64,000 bases of DNA from Thermithiobacillus plumbiphilus (GCF_038070005.1 NZ_JBBPCO010000007.1:1-64000), one strand, 5' to 3'. Counted from the stretch's first letter, positions 9,428-18,388 are shown. Program-made: numbers and translations. The notes: generated by a model not told the origin, from the sequence alone.

Positions 9428-9949
9428 ATGCTGATCTATCGAATCTTGTCACGCCTGCTCGATTATCCGGATCAGGCGTTGCGCGCCCACCTGCCGGAGA
9501 TTGCTTCCCGAATCGAGGCCGACACAGGCCTCGACGAAGCGGAACGGAAGATCATGCTGGATTTTCTGGCGTGGATGCAAGCCGGCGAGCCTTACGTGCT
9601 GGAGGGCCATTACGTGCAGACTTTCGACCTCACGCCGGAGTACAGCCTGCACCTGACCCATCATCTGTTCGGAGACGACGACCGCGAACGCGGGCCAGCC
9701 ATGGTGGATATCGCCGAGCACTACAAGAGCTACGAACTGGAGGTTGTCGAGGGTGAGCTGCCGGACTATCTGCCTCTGCTACTGGAGTACGCTTCCACCC
9801 TGGACGAGACCGAGGCGCGTTTCTTCCTGGCGGACGCGGCCAAGGTGCTGGATGTGCTGGCCGCCAACCTGGAAAAGGCGGGCAGCCCCTATGCGCCGCT
9901 CGTCCGTCTGATTGAGCAACGCGGCCGGCTGGTCAGCCAGGCCGCCTAA
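9428..9949 (+). CDS. narJ: Nitrate reductase assembly chaperone NarJ
   Basis: A 173-residue protein of the NarJ/DmsD/TorD chaperone family, recognised from the LSRLLDYPD opening, the HYVQTFDLTPEYSLHLTHHLFGDDRERG-type core and its place between narH and narI. It binds apo-NarGH and gates cofactor insertion and membrane attachment, and is not part of the final enzyme. It is shorter than the usual 200-240 residues, with the loss at the C-terminus. The start follows AAGGAGG. Confidence 0.92.
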   Translation: MLIYRILSRLLDYPDQALRAHLPEIASRIEADTGLDEAERKIMLDFLAWMQAGEPYVLEGHYVQTFDLTPEYSLHLTHHLFGDDDRERGPAMVDIAEHYKSYELEVVEGELPDYLPLLLEYASTLDETEARFFLADAAKVLDVLAANLEKAGSPYAPLVRLIEQRGRLVSQAA

Positions 9950-9959
9950 GGAGTGGACC

Positions 9960-10748
9960 ATGAACCTGCATAATTTCCTTTACGGCGTCTATCCCTACCT
10001 GGCTGGAACCATCTTCCTGATCGGCAGCCTGGTACGCTTCGACCATGAGCAGTACACCTGGAAGAGCGATTCCAGCCAGTTGCTGTCCAGGAAGAACATG
10101 CGACTGGCCAGCAATCTGTTCCATGTCGGCATCATTGCCATCTTTTTCGGACATCTGGTAGGCCTGCTGACACCGCACAGCCTCTTTCTCGCTCTTGGCG
10201 TGTCCGACATGGCGCATCAGTATATCGCCATCGCGGCGGGTTCGGTGTTCGGCACCCTGTGTCTGATCGGCGCGCTCATGCTCTGGTTCCGGCGCATGTT
10301 CAATCCGCGCATCTCGGCAACCAGTCGTTTCAGTGACAAGCTGATCATCACCTGGTTGCTCGTCACCCTGATGCTGGGCTTGTCCACCATTCCGGTTTCC
10401 CTCGGTCATGCCAGCCACGGCGATCCGAGTGTGATGATCGCACTCGCCCATTGGGCGCAGAGCATCGCCACCTTCCAGCCGGACCCGGCCGTCATCGCGG
10501 GTGTCGACACCATCTTCAAGGTACATCTCTTCTTTGGCATGACGGTGTTCCTGCTCTTCCCCTTTACCCGTCTGGTGCATGTCTGGAGCGTGCCGCTTGG
10601 CTATCTCGCCAGGCCCTACCAGATCGTGCGCACCAAGCGGCGGATCAAAGCGGTGTCCGCGCCGGAAGTGCCGGTCCTGCAGCAGCCGTCCGGCTACAAT
10701 TCCGCGCCGGCAGGCGCGCCGGTGGACCGGCCGGCCCACGCCCGCTGA
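9960..10748 (+). CDS. narI: Respiratory nitrate reductase, cytochrome b subunit
   Basis: A 262-residue membrane subunit with about five transmembrane helices. It oxidises quinol at the periplasmic side and carries two hemes b. Histidines suited as heme ligands are seen in [21 protein letters not shown] and FKVHLFFG. The ATG at 9960 is preceded by AAGGAG. The C-terminus ends in a proline/alanine-rich tail. It closes the narGHJI unit; a perfect 22-base palindrome follows 55 bases later. Confidence 0.96.
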   Translation: MNLHNFLYGVYPYLAGTIFLIGSLVRFDHEQYTWKSDSSQLLSRKNMRLASNLFHVGIIAIFFGHLVGLLTPHSLFLALGVSDMAHQYIAIAAGSVFGTLCLIGALMLWFRRMFNPRISATSRFSDKLIITWLLVTLMLGLSTIPVSLGHASHGDPSVMIALAHWAQSIATFQPDPAVIAGVDTIFKVHLFFGMTVFLLFPFTRLVHVWSVPLGYLARPYQIVRTKRRIKAVSAPEVPVLQQPSGYNSAPAGAPVDRPAHAR

Positions 10749-10802
10749 TCCATATGGCCGATCCCGATCGTCGCAATGGAATCGGTCGGGCGGGAATCAT
10801 GA

Positions 10803-10824
10803 GGGTTCGAGATATCTCGAACCC
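10803..10824. other. Perfect 22-base palindrome after narI
   Basis: GGGTTCGAGAT is followed directly by its exact reverse complement. With no loop and no T-run it is a poor classical terminator, so it may be a protein-binding operator or an mRNA 3'-end structure. It lies 30 bases before the TauE/SafE remnant. Confidence 0.5.
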
Positions 10825-10853
10825 GCAATGGTCCCTTGGCAGGAGAGGAGCAG

Positions 10854-11080
10854 ATGGATCCTTGTGCCCTGATGGCTGGCGCCATAACCGGCCTTCTGCT
10901 CGGGCTGTTCGGTGTGGAGGCGGTTTTCTGATCGTACCCGCCCTGGTGCTGCTTTCCGGCACGTCCATGCGCCAGGCCATCGGTACCTCTCTGCTCGTGG
11001 TGGCAGCCAAGCCCTATACGGGTTTTGCCGTTTTTCTCCTCTTCGTGGCGACTTACATCCTGCTTAGGAGCGTGTTGTGA
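10854..11080 (+). pseudogene. Remnant of a TauE/SafE-family membrane transporter
   Basis: The start at 10854 follows AGGAGAGGAG and encodes the beginning of a TauE/SafE (sulfite/organosulfonate exporter-like) protein, but the frame stops at TGA 10932 in the sequence that should read GVGGGF. Adding a single G in the run at about 10915 restores [17 protein letters not shown] and the family motif [11 protein letters not shown]. That second frame then jumps straight to what looks like the last transmembrane helix of the family and stops at 11080. An intact member is about 250 residues; here roughly 170 are missing from the middle. So there is both a frameshift and an internal deletion, and the gene cannot be functional. 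Confidence 0.75.
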
Positions 11081-11119
11081 AGGGCCTGTGCCTGGCTCAA
11101 TCAAGTGAGGTTTTACACG

Positions 11120-12292
11120 ATGGATCTTGATGGATCTGAAGCACTGGTTACTGATCTGCCATTATTGGAAATCAAGGGAAAACGGCTGTTGCCGATCGTC
11201 CAGGGCGGCATGGGAGTGGGCATTTCCGCCCATCGTCTGGCTGGTACCGTGGCGAGCTTTGGGGCGATGGGGACCATCGCCAGCATCGATTTGCGTCATC
11301 ATCACCCGGATCTTCTGGCTCAGACCCGCCGTTGCCGGGACAAGGATGCGCTGGAGCGTATCAATCTACTCGCCCTCGACCGCGAGGTGCGCGCCGCTCT
11401 GGATCTGGCCGCGGGCAAGGGGCTGGTGGCGGTGAACGTCATGAAGGCGGTCAGCGCTCATGCCGACTACGTGCGCCAGGCCTGCGCGAGCGGCGCCGAG
11501 GCTATCGTCATGGGTGCGGGACTACCCATGGATCTGCCGGATCTGACCATGGATTTTCCCGAGGTGGCCCTCATCCCGATCCTTTCGGATGCGCGTGGCG
11601 TGGCCTTGGTGCTGAAAAAATGGATGCGCAAGCAGCGTCTGCCCGATGCCATTGTGCTTGAGCATCCGCGCTATGCGGGCGGTCATCTGGGCGCGCCCAA
11701 ACCGGAAGACATCAATGATGCACGTTTCGATTTCCCCACCGTGCTGGAAGGCGTGTTCCAAACATTCAAAGAGCTGAATCTTGAAAAGGAAGCCATTCCG
11801 CTCATTCCCGCCGGTGGCATCGACCGGCCGGAAAAATTGCGCGAACTGCTTGCCCTGGGTGCCGGCGCCGTGCAGATAGGCACACCTTTCGCCGTCACCG
11901 TGGAGGGCGACGCCCATCCCAATTTCAAGCGCGTCCTGGCCGAAGCCAAGCCGGGGGATATCGTCACCTTCATGAGCGTGGCGGGGCTGCCGGCCCGCGC
12001 TGTGCTCACGCCGTGGCTGAAGAACTATCTGAAGCGCGAAAGCCGGCTGCAGTCCTGTGCCCAAGCCGACCGGCGGCGCTGCGCCATCGCCCTGGACTGC
12101 CTGAGCCACTGCGGCCTGCGCGACGGCAACGCCAAGGCGGGCCAGTTCTGCATTGATGCTCAACTGGCCGCCGCGCTGCGCGGTGAAGTGGACAAGGGAC
12201 TGTTCTTCCGGGGAGCGGGGTGCCTGCCCTTCGGCGCGGAGATCCGTCCGGTGCGCGACTTGCTGGTGCATTTTCTACAGGCGAAGGGCTGA
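11120..12292 (+). CDS. Nitronate monooxygenase-like FMN protein
   Basis: A 390-residue TIM-barrel flavoprotein of the nitronate monooxygenase / 2-nitropropane dioxygenase family. Visible signatures are QGGMGVGIS near the N-terminus, the Gly-rich phosphate-binding segment IPAGGI, and GAGAVQIGTPF. The C-terminal part holds a cysteine-rich insert (CAQADRRRCAIALDCLSHC), as in the longer members of the family. I prefer ATG 11120 over GTG 11105 because a TGAGG site lies at the right distance. Its substrate is unknown; placement between narI and an FNR-controlled operon suggests protection from nitro compounds or an anaerobic flavin reaction, by inference only. Confidence 0.78.
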   Translation: MDLDGSEALVTDLPLLEIKGKRLLPIVQGGMGVGISAHRLAGTVASFGAMGTIASIDLRHHHPDLLAQTRRCRDKDALERINLLALDREVRAALDLAAGKGLVAVNVMKAVSAHADYVRQACASGAEAIVMGAGLPMDLPDLTMDFPEVALIPILSDARGVALVLKKWMRKQRLPDAIVLEHPRYAGGHLGAPKPEDINDARFDFPTVLEGVFQTFKELNLEKEAIPLIPAGGIDRPEKLRELLALGAGAVQIGTPFAVTVEGDAHPNFKRVLAEAKPGDIVTFMSVAGLPARAVLTPWLKNYLKRESRLQSCAQADRRRCAIALDCLSHCGLRDGNAKAGQFCIDAQLAAALRGEVDKGLFFRGAGCLPFGAEIRPVRDLLVHFLQAKG

Positions 12293-12296
12293 ATCG

Positions 12297-12310
12297 TTGA
12301 CGCGCATCAA
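12297..12310. promoter_or_regulatory. FNR/DNR-type box before yhcC-ubiUV
   Basis: TTGACGCGCATCAA matches the FNR dyad and starts four bases after the stop of the preceding gene. Its centre is about 67 bases before the yhcC start, so it could drive the whole yhcC-ubiU-ubiV-lplA/DUF116-ubiT unit. Confidence 0.78.
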
Positions 12311-12370
12311 GGTTTTTGCTGGTCTGCCGGGCTAATTTGAAATGCTGTTCGCCAGCCAGACGGGGTGCGC

Positions 12371-13327
12371 ATGGCATTATCCGATTACGTGAACACCTTC
12401 GGGCAGCTGATGCTGCATCGCTACGGCGAGCGCGTGCACAAGCTGGCCATCCACGCCGGTTTTACCTGCCCGAACCGGGACGGCAGCAAGGGGCGCGGCG
12501 GCTGTACGTTTTGCAACAACGCTTCCTTCAATCCGGCCGGGCACCAGCCTACGAGCATCGCCGCGCAACTCGCTGCCGGGAGGCGGGTGATCGGCCAGTT
12601 CAGTAAGGCGCGGCGCTTTCTGGCTTACTTTCAGGCCTACACCAATACCTATGCTGCGCACGAGGTGCTGGTCGCACTTTATGCCCAGGCGCTGACGGAG
12701 CCCGACGTCATCGGTCTGTCCATCGGCACGCGTCCGGACTGCGTGCCCGAAATGACGCTGGACCTCCTGGCTGGGTACCACGACCAAGGCCTGGAGATCT
12801 GGCTGGAACTGGGCTTGCAGTCGGCCTTCGACCAGACTCTGGCGCGGGTGCGGCGTGGTCACGGCCTGGCCGAATACCGGCAGGCCGTCAGCGCCGCCCG
12901 GGCACGCGGCATTCCGGTCTGCACGCACCTGATCATCGGCCTGCCGGGAGAAACGGCGGCGCACTGGCGGCAGACCCTGGACATTGTGCTCGAACTCGGG
13001 GTGGACGGACTCAAGCTGCATCCCCTGCACGTGGTACGCAACACGCGCTTGGCCGGTCAGTGGCGCCGGGGTGAATACCGGCCGCTGACCCTGCACGAGT
13101 ACACCCGGGCGGCCGCGGATCTCGTTCAGCGGACCCCGCCGCAAGTGGTTTTTCACCGTTTGACCGGCACCGCGCCGCCCGACTTGCTGCTCGCGCCCGA
13201 CTGGTGCGCCCACAAGTGGCCCGTGCTCAACGGCGTCGAGGCGGAACTGAAGCGGCGCGGTACCCGTCAGGGTCAGCCTGACTTGGTTTTGCGCGCGACA
13301 CAGGAGGAAACATATCTTGCCATCTGA
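12371..13327 (+). CDS. yhcC: YhcC-family radical SAM protein
   Basis: A 318-residue radical SAM protein of the TIGR01212/YhcC family: the opening (YVNTFG, RYGERVHKLAIHAGFTCPNRDG) and the cluster motif CPNRDGSKGRGGCTFC follow the Escherichia coli YhcC pattern with its long first spacing. The molecular function of this family is not established to my knowledge. It is the first gene after the FNR box, and its 3' end overlaps the start of ubiU by 11 bases, so it is translationally linked to the anaerobic ubiquinone genes. ATG 12371 fits the family N-terminus; GTG 12365 is the alternative. Confidence 0.85.
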   Translation: MALSDYVNTFGQLMLHRYGERVHKLAIHAGFTCPNRDGSKGRGGCTFCNNASFNPAGHQPTSIAAQLAAGRRVIGQFSKARRFLAYFQAYTNTYAAHEVLVALYAQALTEPDVIGLSIGTRPDCVPEMTLDLLAGYHDQGLEIWLELGLQSAFDQTLARVRRGHGLAEYRQAVSAARARGIPVCTHLIIGLPGETAAHWRQTLDIVLELGVDGLKLHPLHVVRNTRLAGQWRRGEYRPLTLHEYTRAAADLVQRTPPQVVFHRLTGTAPPDLLLAPDWCAHKWPVLNGVEAELKRRGTRQGQPDLVLRATQEETYLAI

Positions 13328-14330
13328 CGCTCTTTTGGAACTGGTCTGCCCGGCGGGTAGTCTCCCGGCCCTGAAAGCTGCCGTGGACAATGGCGCAGAT
13401 TGCGTCTACATCGGCTTTAGCGATCAGACCAATGCCCGCAATTTCGCCGGGCTCAATTTTGATCTGAGCAGTGCCCGCGCCGGAGTGAAATACGCTCATG
13501 GCAAGGGCGCGCGTGTATTCCTGGCCCTGAACACCTACCCCCAGGCAGCGGACTGGGAATCCTGGCGGGGTGCCGTGGACAAGACGGCTGCGCTTGGCGT
13601 GGATGCCATCATTCTGGCTGATTTCGGTTTGTTGCGTTATGCCGCGGACGAGTATCCGGATCTGAGGCGGCATCTATCCGTACAGGGATCAGCGACCAAT
13701 TACGAAGCGCTCAATTTCTATTACGAGCATTTTGGCGTGTGTCGGGCGGTGCTACCGCGGGTCTTGTCCATGGCCCAAGTCGAGCAGACGATGGCTCATG
13801 CCAGAATGGAAATCGAACTCTTCGGCTTTGGCAGTTTGTGCGTCATGGTGGAGGGGCGCTGTGCCTTGTCCTCCTATGTTACCGGGGAATCACCCAACAC
13901 CCATGGGGTCTGCTCGCCGGCCAAGATGGTGCGCTGGCAGCATACCGCGCGAGGCTTGGAATCGCGCTTGAATGGCGTCCTGATCGACCGCTTTGCGGGC
14001 GACGAGCATGCCGGCTATCCGGCGCTCTGCAAGGGGCGTTTCATCGTCAATGACGAGAGTTATTACGCCATCGAGGAACCGACCAGTCTCAACACGCTGG
14101 CTGTGCTGCCCGAGATGCTGCGCCTCGGCGTGGCGGCGATCAAGATTGAGGGCCGCCAGCGCAGCCCTGCCTATGTCGCCCAGGTGACGCGGGTCTGGCG
14201 CGCGGCCATCGATGCTTGCAAGCGCGACCCTGAGAGTTACGCCGCGCAACCGGCCTGGCTGCGCGAGATGGATCGGATTGCTGAGGGGCAGCAACATACC
14301 CTTGGCGCCTATCATCGTCCCTGGAAGTGA
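13317..14330 (+). CDS. ubiU: UbiU, O2-independent ubiquinone hydroxylation
   Basis: A 337-residue U32-family protein. In E. coli, UbiU and UbiV form a heterodimer with two [4Fe-4S] clusters that hydroxylates ubiquinone precursors without oxygen. The four UbiU cluster cysteines are all present at Cys175, Cys182, Cys199 and Cys238, each six residues beyond the E. coli positions, so the spacing is exactly kept. The start is a TTG at 13317, eight bases after a strong AGGAGG, inside the end of yhcC. It would allow quinone synthesis during nitrate respiration. Confidence 0.92.
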   Translation: MPSDALLELVCPAGSLPALKAAVDNGADCVYIGFSDQTNARNFAGLNFDLSSARAGVKYAHGKGARVFLALNTYPQAADWESWRGAVDKTAALGVDAIILADFGLLRYAADEYPDLRRHLSVQGSATNYEALNFYYEHFGVCRAVLPRVLSMAQVEQTMAHARMEIELFGFGSLCVMVEGRCALSSYVTGESPNTHGVCSPAKMVRWQHTARGLESRLNGVLIDRFAGDEHAGYPALCKGRFIVNDESYYAIEEPTSLNTLAVLPEMLRLGVAAIKIEGRQRSPAYVAQVTRVWRAAIDACKRDPESYAAQPAWLREMDRIAEGQQHTLGAYHRPWK

Positions 14331-14336
14331 GGTCCC

Positions 14337-15236
14337 ATGAAACTTGCTATCGGTCCTGTCCTGTACTACTGGTCCCGTGAAGCCGTGTGGCATTTTTATG
14401 AGGAAGTCGCCACCGCGCCGGTGGACATCGTCTACCTGGGAGAGGTGGTCTGTTCCCGGCGCCACGAACTTCGCTTGCCGGACTGGCTCGATCTGGCGGA
14501 GGATCTCGCGGCGAGCGGCAAGGAAGTGGTCCTGAGCACGCAGGCCCTGCTCGAATCCGAATCGGATCTCAAAAGGCTGAGAGCGGTTGCCGACAATGGA
14601 CGCTTTGCGGTCGAAGCCAACGACGTGGGTGCCTTGCGTCTGTTGGCGGGCCAGACTGCCTTCGTGGCCGGTCCCCATATCAATGTCTACAATCCGCCGA
14701 CCCTGGCTTGGCTCGCCGGGCTGGGCGCGAAACGCTGGGTGATGCCGGTGGAAATGTCGCGCGAGGCGCTCCGCTATCTGCTGCCCCACGCTCGCGGTAT
14801 GGAAATCGAAGTCTTCGCCCATGGTCGGCTGCCACTGGCCTTTTCGGCGCGTTGCTTCACCGCCCGGCATCACAATCTTTCCAAGGACGACTGCCAGTTC
14901 CGCTGTCTCGATTATCCGGACGGCCTGCCGCTGCGCACCCGTGAGGGGGAGCGGTTTCTGGCCATCAATGGCATCCAGACACAATCGGCTCGGGTCTATA
15001 ACTTGGTGGGTTCAGTAGCGGAATTGCGTGTATTCGGGGTGGACGTGCTGCGCATCAGTCCCCAGGCGCGGCATAGTATTCGTATTGCCGGTCTGTTCCG
15101 CGCGGCGATGGACGGATCTCTGGATCCGGCTGCTGCCGCTGCGGAAATGGAAGATTTGATGCCGGATGGCGCTTGCGATGGTTTCTGGCGCAATCGTCCG
15201 GGCATGGCCCCTGTCGGCGAGGAACAGTGGCCATGA
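14337..15236 (+). CDS. ubiV: UbiV, O2-independent ubiquinone hydroxylation
   Basis: A 299-residue U32-family partner of UbiU. The expected cluster cysteines are Cys39, Cys173, Cys186 and Cys190; Cys39 matches the E. coli number and the other three keep the 13- and 4-residue spacing. It begins six bases after ubiU and its stop overlaps the next start (ATGA), which indicates translational coupling to the lipoate-ligase/DUF116 fusion. Confidence 0.92.
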   Translation: MKLAIGPVLYYWSREAVWHFYEEVATAPVDIVYLGEVVCSRRHELRLPDWLDLAEDLAASGKEVVLSTQALLESESDLKRLRAVADNGRFAVEANDVGALRLLAGQTAFVAGPHINVYNPPTLAWLAGLGAKRWVMPVEMSREALRYLLPHARGMEIEVFAHGRLPLAFSARCFTARHHNLSKDDCQFRCLDYPDGLPLRTREGERFLAINGIQTQSARVYNLVGSVAELRVFGVDVLRISPQARHSIRIAGLFRAAMDGSLDPAAAAAEMEDLMPDGACDGFWRNRPGMAPVGEEQWP

Positions 15237-16825
15237 CGCAGGATGATACGTTGGTCTGGGTATGGGACAGCGGGTTGCGTTCGGGCAGCGAGAACCTCGC
15301 CATCGACCGCCTGTGGCTGCGGCAGCATGCCCGTGGCAAGCGGCCGGACCTGCTGCGTTTTTATCGCAGCCTGCCCTGCGCGGTGGTGGGCCACCATCAG
15401 GCGGTGGACCGTGAGTTGCGCCTGGACTATTGCCACAACCACGGTATCGAGGTCCTGCGGCGGCCCTGCGGCGGCGGGGCGCTTTATGTCGATCAGAATC
15501 AACTGGCATTCAGCCTGATCATCAGGAGCCCTTCCGTCTGGCAGGATGCGGCCATTGGCGCAATCCTCGCCCACGTGGCGGAAATCCTTGCTGCAGGCCT
15601 GGCTGGACTAGGTGTCAGGACCACATTCAAAGACCCCAACGACCTCGAAGTCGAGGGGCGAAAACTTGCCTCGATTTTCCTGGCGAACGAGGGGGACACC
15701 CTGCTGCTGCAAGGCGTCCTGCTGCTGGATCTCGACATCCGGCGCATGCTCAAAACCCTGCGCGTACCCACTGAAAAGCTCTCGCCATCCGGCCTGGATA
15801 GTGCCCGCGGCCGCCTGATCACCTTGCGTCAGTGCCTGGGCCGGATGCCTGAAGCGGGCGAAGTGCAGAGGCACCTGCTCACCGCCATGCAAGAGGCGTT
15901 CAATCCGCGCCTGTGGACTACCGTCAAGCTTATGGAGAGCGCTGTGACTGGCGAGCCGACAGATGAGTCGGCACATGGGTTCCGCATCGATTGGCGGGCG
16001 CAGCGGGATGAGGCGATGGAGGCCATCTGGCGGACAGCGGGTGGTGTGTTGCGCACCCGTCTGGTACTGGATGAGCAGGCTCAAATAATCAAACAGGCGG
16101 AGTTCGCTGGTGATCTTCACTGCCGGCCCCTGGACCTCCTGGAGCGTCTGCAGGATGCCCTGACGGATCTGCCTCTGCCGCTCATCGACCGCTGTCTGGT
16201 TCATGTCGCGCAGAGAAGCTGCGCCGAACTGTCAGGATTCGGCATCGAGGACCTGCGGCGGGTGCTGCAGCTTGCCATCGACAAGTTCGATATGCGCAGG
16301 CAGATGGGGCTGAGCGCCGCCCAGGCTAATGGCGTCATGTGCTTCGGTGGGGAATATTCCGGGGCCGGAGCAGTCCTGGCGCAGGCGCAGGTCATGCTGG
16401 TGCCCTATTGCGCCAAGCCGCCCTGGTGCAAGTGGCGCCATCAGGATGGCTGTACCGAATGCGGCCTCTGCGAAGTGGGAGAGGCCTACCGGTTGGCGAG
16501 GGAACGTGGCATGCCAGTGACCTCCATCACCAATTACGAGCACCTGCTTGCCACTTTGGCGCGCATGAAGAGCGAGGGCGTGCAGGCTTACGTGGGAATG
16601 TGTTGCAGTAATTTTTTCATCAAACGCCACCGCGCCTTCCGCGAAGCGGGTATGCCGGCCCTGCTCCTGGATATCAGTGGCTCGAATTGCTACGAGCTGC
16701 AGCAGGAGGACCAGGCCTACGCCGGTACTTTCCAGGCACGGGCATATCTGGACCTGGATGTCCTGCACAAGGTCATGCGCTTCGTACCGCAGCAAGGCAG
16801 GAGCAGTTTGAAAAAGGAGATTTGA
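15233..16825 (+). CDS. Lipoate-protein ligase A / DUF116 fusion protein
   Basis: A 530-residue two-domain protein. Residues 1 to about 230 form a biotin/lipoate ligase-type domain with intact motifs: RRPCGGGALYVD (lipoyl-AMP binding loop) and PNDLEVEGRKLAS (catalytic lysine). A central stretch resembles the small ligase accessory domain. Residues from about 340 on form a DUF116 domain with many cysteines: MCFGG, PYCAKPPWCKW, CTECGLC, MCCSNF and NCYE, which could hold an iron-sulfur cluster. ATG 15233 overlaps the ubiV stop by four bases, and ubiT begins one base after this stop. It is thus sandwiched inside a UbiUVT unit, where no lipoyl step is known. No lipoylated target is encoded nearby. 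Function: lipoyl or related acyl transfer to an unknown protein under anaerobiosis (inference). Confidence 0.8.
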   Translation: MTQDDTLVWVWDSGLRSGSENLAIDRLWLRQHARGKRPDLLRFYRSLPCAVVGHHQAVDRELRLDYCHNHGIEVLRRPCGGGALYVDQNQLAFSLIIRSPSVWQDAAIGAILAHVAEILAAGLAGLGVRTTFKDPNDLEVEGRKLASIFLANEGDTLLLQGVLLLDLDIRRMLKTLRVPTEKLSPSGLDSARGRLITLRQCLGRMPEAGEVQRHLLTAMQEAFNPRLWTTVKLMESAVTGEPTDESAHGFRIDWRAQRDEAMEAIWRTAGGVLRTRLVLDEQAQIIKQAEFAGDLHCRPLDLLERLQDALTDLPLPLIDRCLVHVAQRSCAELSGFGIEDLRRVLQLAIDKFDMRRQMGLSAAQANGVMCFGGEYSGAGAVLAQAQVMLVPYCAKPPWCKWRHQDGCTECGLCEVGEAYRLARERGMPVTSITNYEHLLATLARMKSEGVQAYVGMCCSNFFIKRHRAFREAGMPALLLDISGSNCYELQQEDQAYAGTFQARAYLDLDVLHKVMRFVPQQGRSSLKKEI

Positions 16826-17311
16826 GTGCGCGCGACACGGCTGCAACAGGTGGAATGGCAGACTTTGCCCATCTTCCCGTCATCTGTCGGCAGGATACTG
16901 GCCCGCCTGCCAGTCTATCCACCTTCACTCACTCTGGTCCTGGCGCTCAATCGGCTGTTATTGCCCCTGCTTGAAAAGGAAGTCCTGCGGGCTTGGCGTG
17001 GCAAGCGATTTTGCGTTCAGGTCAAGGATGCCGGCCTGAGCTTCTTCTTCGGCCTGGACGCGACGGGATTTGTTGCCTGCCGCGCCACGCTAGCCGTGGA
17101 TCTGTGCATCAGCGCCAATGCTTATGACTTCCTGTTGCTGGCAGCGCGCGAGGAAGATCCCGACACGCTGTTTTTCAGTCGCCGCCTGCTGATGGAAGGT
17201 GATACGGAGCTCGGACTCCTGGTGAAAAACACCCTGGACGCTCTGGAGCCGCCCGCCTGGGTCGGACGACTGCTACAGTCGATCCTGACGCGGATGGATC
17301 AGGCCATCTGA
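16826..17311 (+). CDS. ubiT: UbiT, SCP2-domain lipid carrier for anaerobic ubiquinone synthesis
   Basis: A 161-residue SCP2-like protein matching UbiT (YhbT). In E. coli, UbiT binds isoprenoid lipids and serves the oxygen-independent UbiUV pathway. The C-terminal segment (GDTELGLLVKNTLDAL) is the typical SCP2/UbiT lipid-pocket end. The GTG start at 16826 immediately follows the previous stop and has AAGGAG at 16814. Its end faces the end of moaA with only four bases between, and no terminator is visible there. Confidence 0.87.
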   Translation: MRATRLQQVEWQTLPIFPSSVGRILARLPVYPPSLTLVLALNRLLLPLLEKEVLRAWRGKRFCVQVKDAGLSFFFGLDATGFVACRATLAVDLCISANAYDFLLLAAREEDPDTLFFSRRLLMEGDTELGLLVKNTLDALEPPAWVGRLLQSILTRMDQAI

Positions 17312-17315
17312 CGCT

Positions 17316-18305
17316 TCAGCCGCCGGTCATCGCCATGAAACGCATAACCTTGCGGGGTTTTTCGCGGAATTCATGCCGCGCCGGCTTAGAGTCCAGCGCG
17401 GACCGGATCGCCGCTTCCAGAACCTCATCGGGGGCTTTGTCACGCAGCAACGGGCGCAGCGAAACACCGCCTTCCTCGCCGAGGCAGGTGTACAGCGTGC
17501 CGTCCACGCCAACACGTAGGCGATTGCAGGTCTCGCAGAAGTGCTGCGACAGCGGGGTGATGAAGCCAAGGGCGAATGAGCCGTCGTGGTTGCGCAGATA
17601 GCGCGCCGGCCCGCCGCCCGGCTGCACCCCGTCGATGAGGCCGAACCGCTCTTGCAAGCGCCGGCGCACAGGCTGCAGATCCACGTAAGCCGAAGTCCGG
17701 CCGGTGTCACCGACGGGCATGATCTCGATCAGGCGCAGGACGAAACCATGCGCCATGCAGAAAGCAACCATGGCATCGACTTCATCATCATTGATGCCCT
17801 GCATGAGAACCATGTTGATTTTGATGGGTCTGAGCCCCGCCTCCCGTGCTGCATGCAGGCCGGCCATCACCTCGTCCAGGCAGTCGCGCCCGGTGATTCG
17901 CGCCAGCCGCTCCCGCTGCAGAGAGTCCAGGCTGACATTGATGCGCCCGACGCCAGCTCGTTCTAGGGCCTGCGCGTGCTTGGCCAATTGCGTGCCATTG
18001 GTGGACAGGGAGAGGTCCGCAACACCGGGAATGGCAGTGAGCCGCCCGGCCAGCACGGCCAGGCCACTTCGCAGCAGCGGCTCGCCGCCGGTCAACCGTA
18101 CCCGGGACACACCAAACCGGGCAAACAGGGCCACCAGCCGCTCGATCTCATCGAAACGTAGCCAATGGTCCGGTTCTTCGAAACCGCGGAATCCCTTGGG
18201 CAGACAGTAACTGCAACGCAGGTCGCAGCGGTCGGTGACGGAAAGACGTAAATATTCGATCCGCCGGCCGAAGCGGTCGATCAAGTTGTGAGGCTGCATG
18301 TTCAT
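17316..18305 (-). CDS. moaA: GTP 3',8-cyclase, molybdenum cofactor synthesis
   Basis: A 329-residue radical SAM enzyme for the first step of molybdopterin synthesis. It has both [4Fe-4S] sites: Cys27, Cys31 and Cys34 (CDLRCSYC) near the N-terminus and the CETC...C group near the C-terminus, and ends in the family's Gly-Gly tail that reaches the active site. I chose ATG 18305 (GAGAGG upstream) over GTG 18326; the length then equals that of the E. coli enzyme. It supplies cofactor for NarG, and an FNR box sits 76 bases upstream. Confidence 0.95.
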   Translation of the reverse strand: MNMQPHNLIDRFGRRIEYLRLSVTDRCDLRCSYCLPKGFRGFEEPDHWLRFDEIERLVALFARFGVSRVRLTGGEPLLRSGLAVLAGRLTAIPGVADLSLSTNGTQLAKHAQALERAGVGRINVSLDSLQRERLARITGRDCLDEVMAGLHAAREAGLRPIKINMVLMQGINDDEVDAMVAFCMAHGFVLRLIEIMPVGDTGRTSAYVDLQPVRRRLQERFGLIDGVQPGGGPARYLRNHDGSFALGFITPLSQHFCETCNRLRVGVDGTLYTCLGEEGGVSLRPLLRDKAPDEVLEAAIRSALDSKPARHEFREKPRKVMRFMAMTGG

Positions 18306-18374
18306 GGAAATCCTCTCGGCCTCCACCTTTCTATCTGAGTGGCTTCAATCTAGAACAGGTCCAGCGGCAAAGCC

Positions 18375-18388
18375 TTGACATACATCAA
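18375..18388. promoter_or_regulatory. FNR/DNR-type box before moaA
   Basis: TTGACATACATCAA matches the FNR dyad. It lies between divergent moaA and fnr; it is close enough to activate moaA and could also influence fnr, whose start is about 180 bases away. The rest of 18306-18564 shows no convincing gene. Confidence 0.78.
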
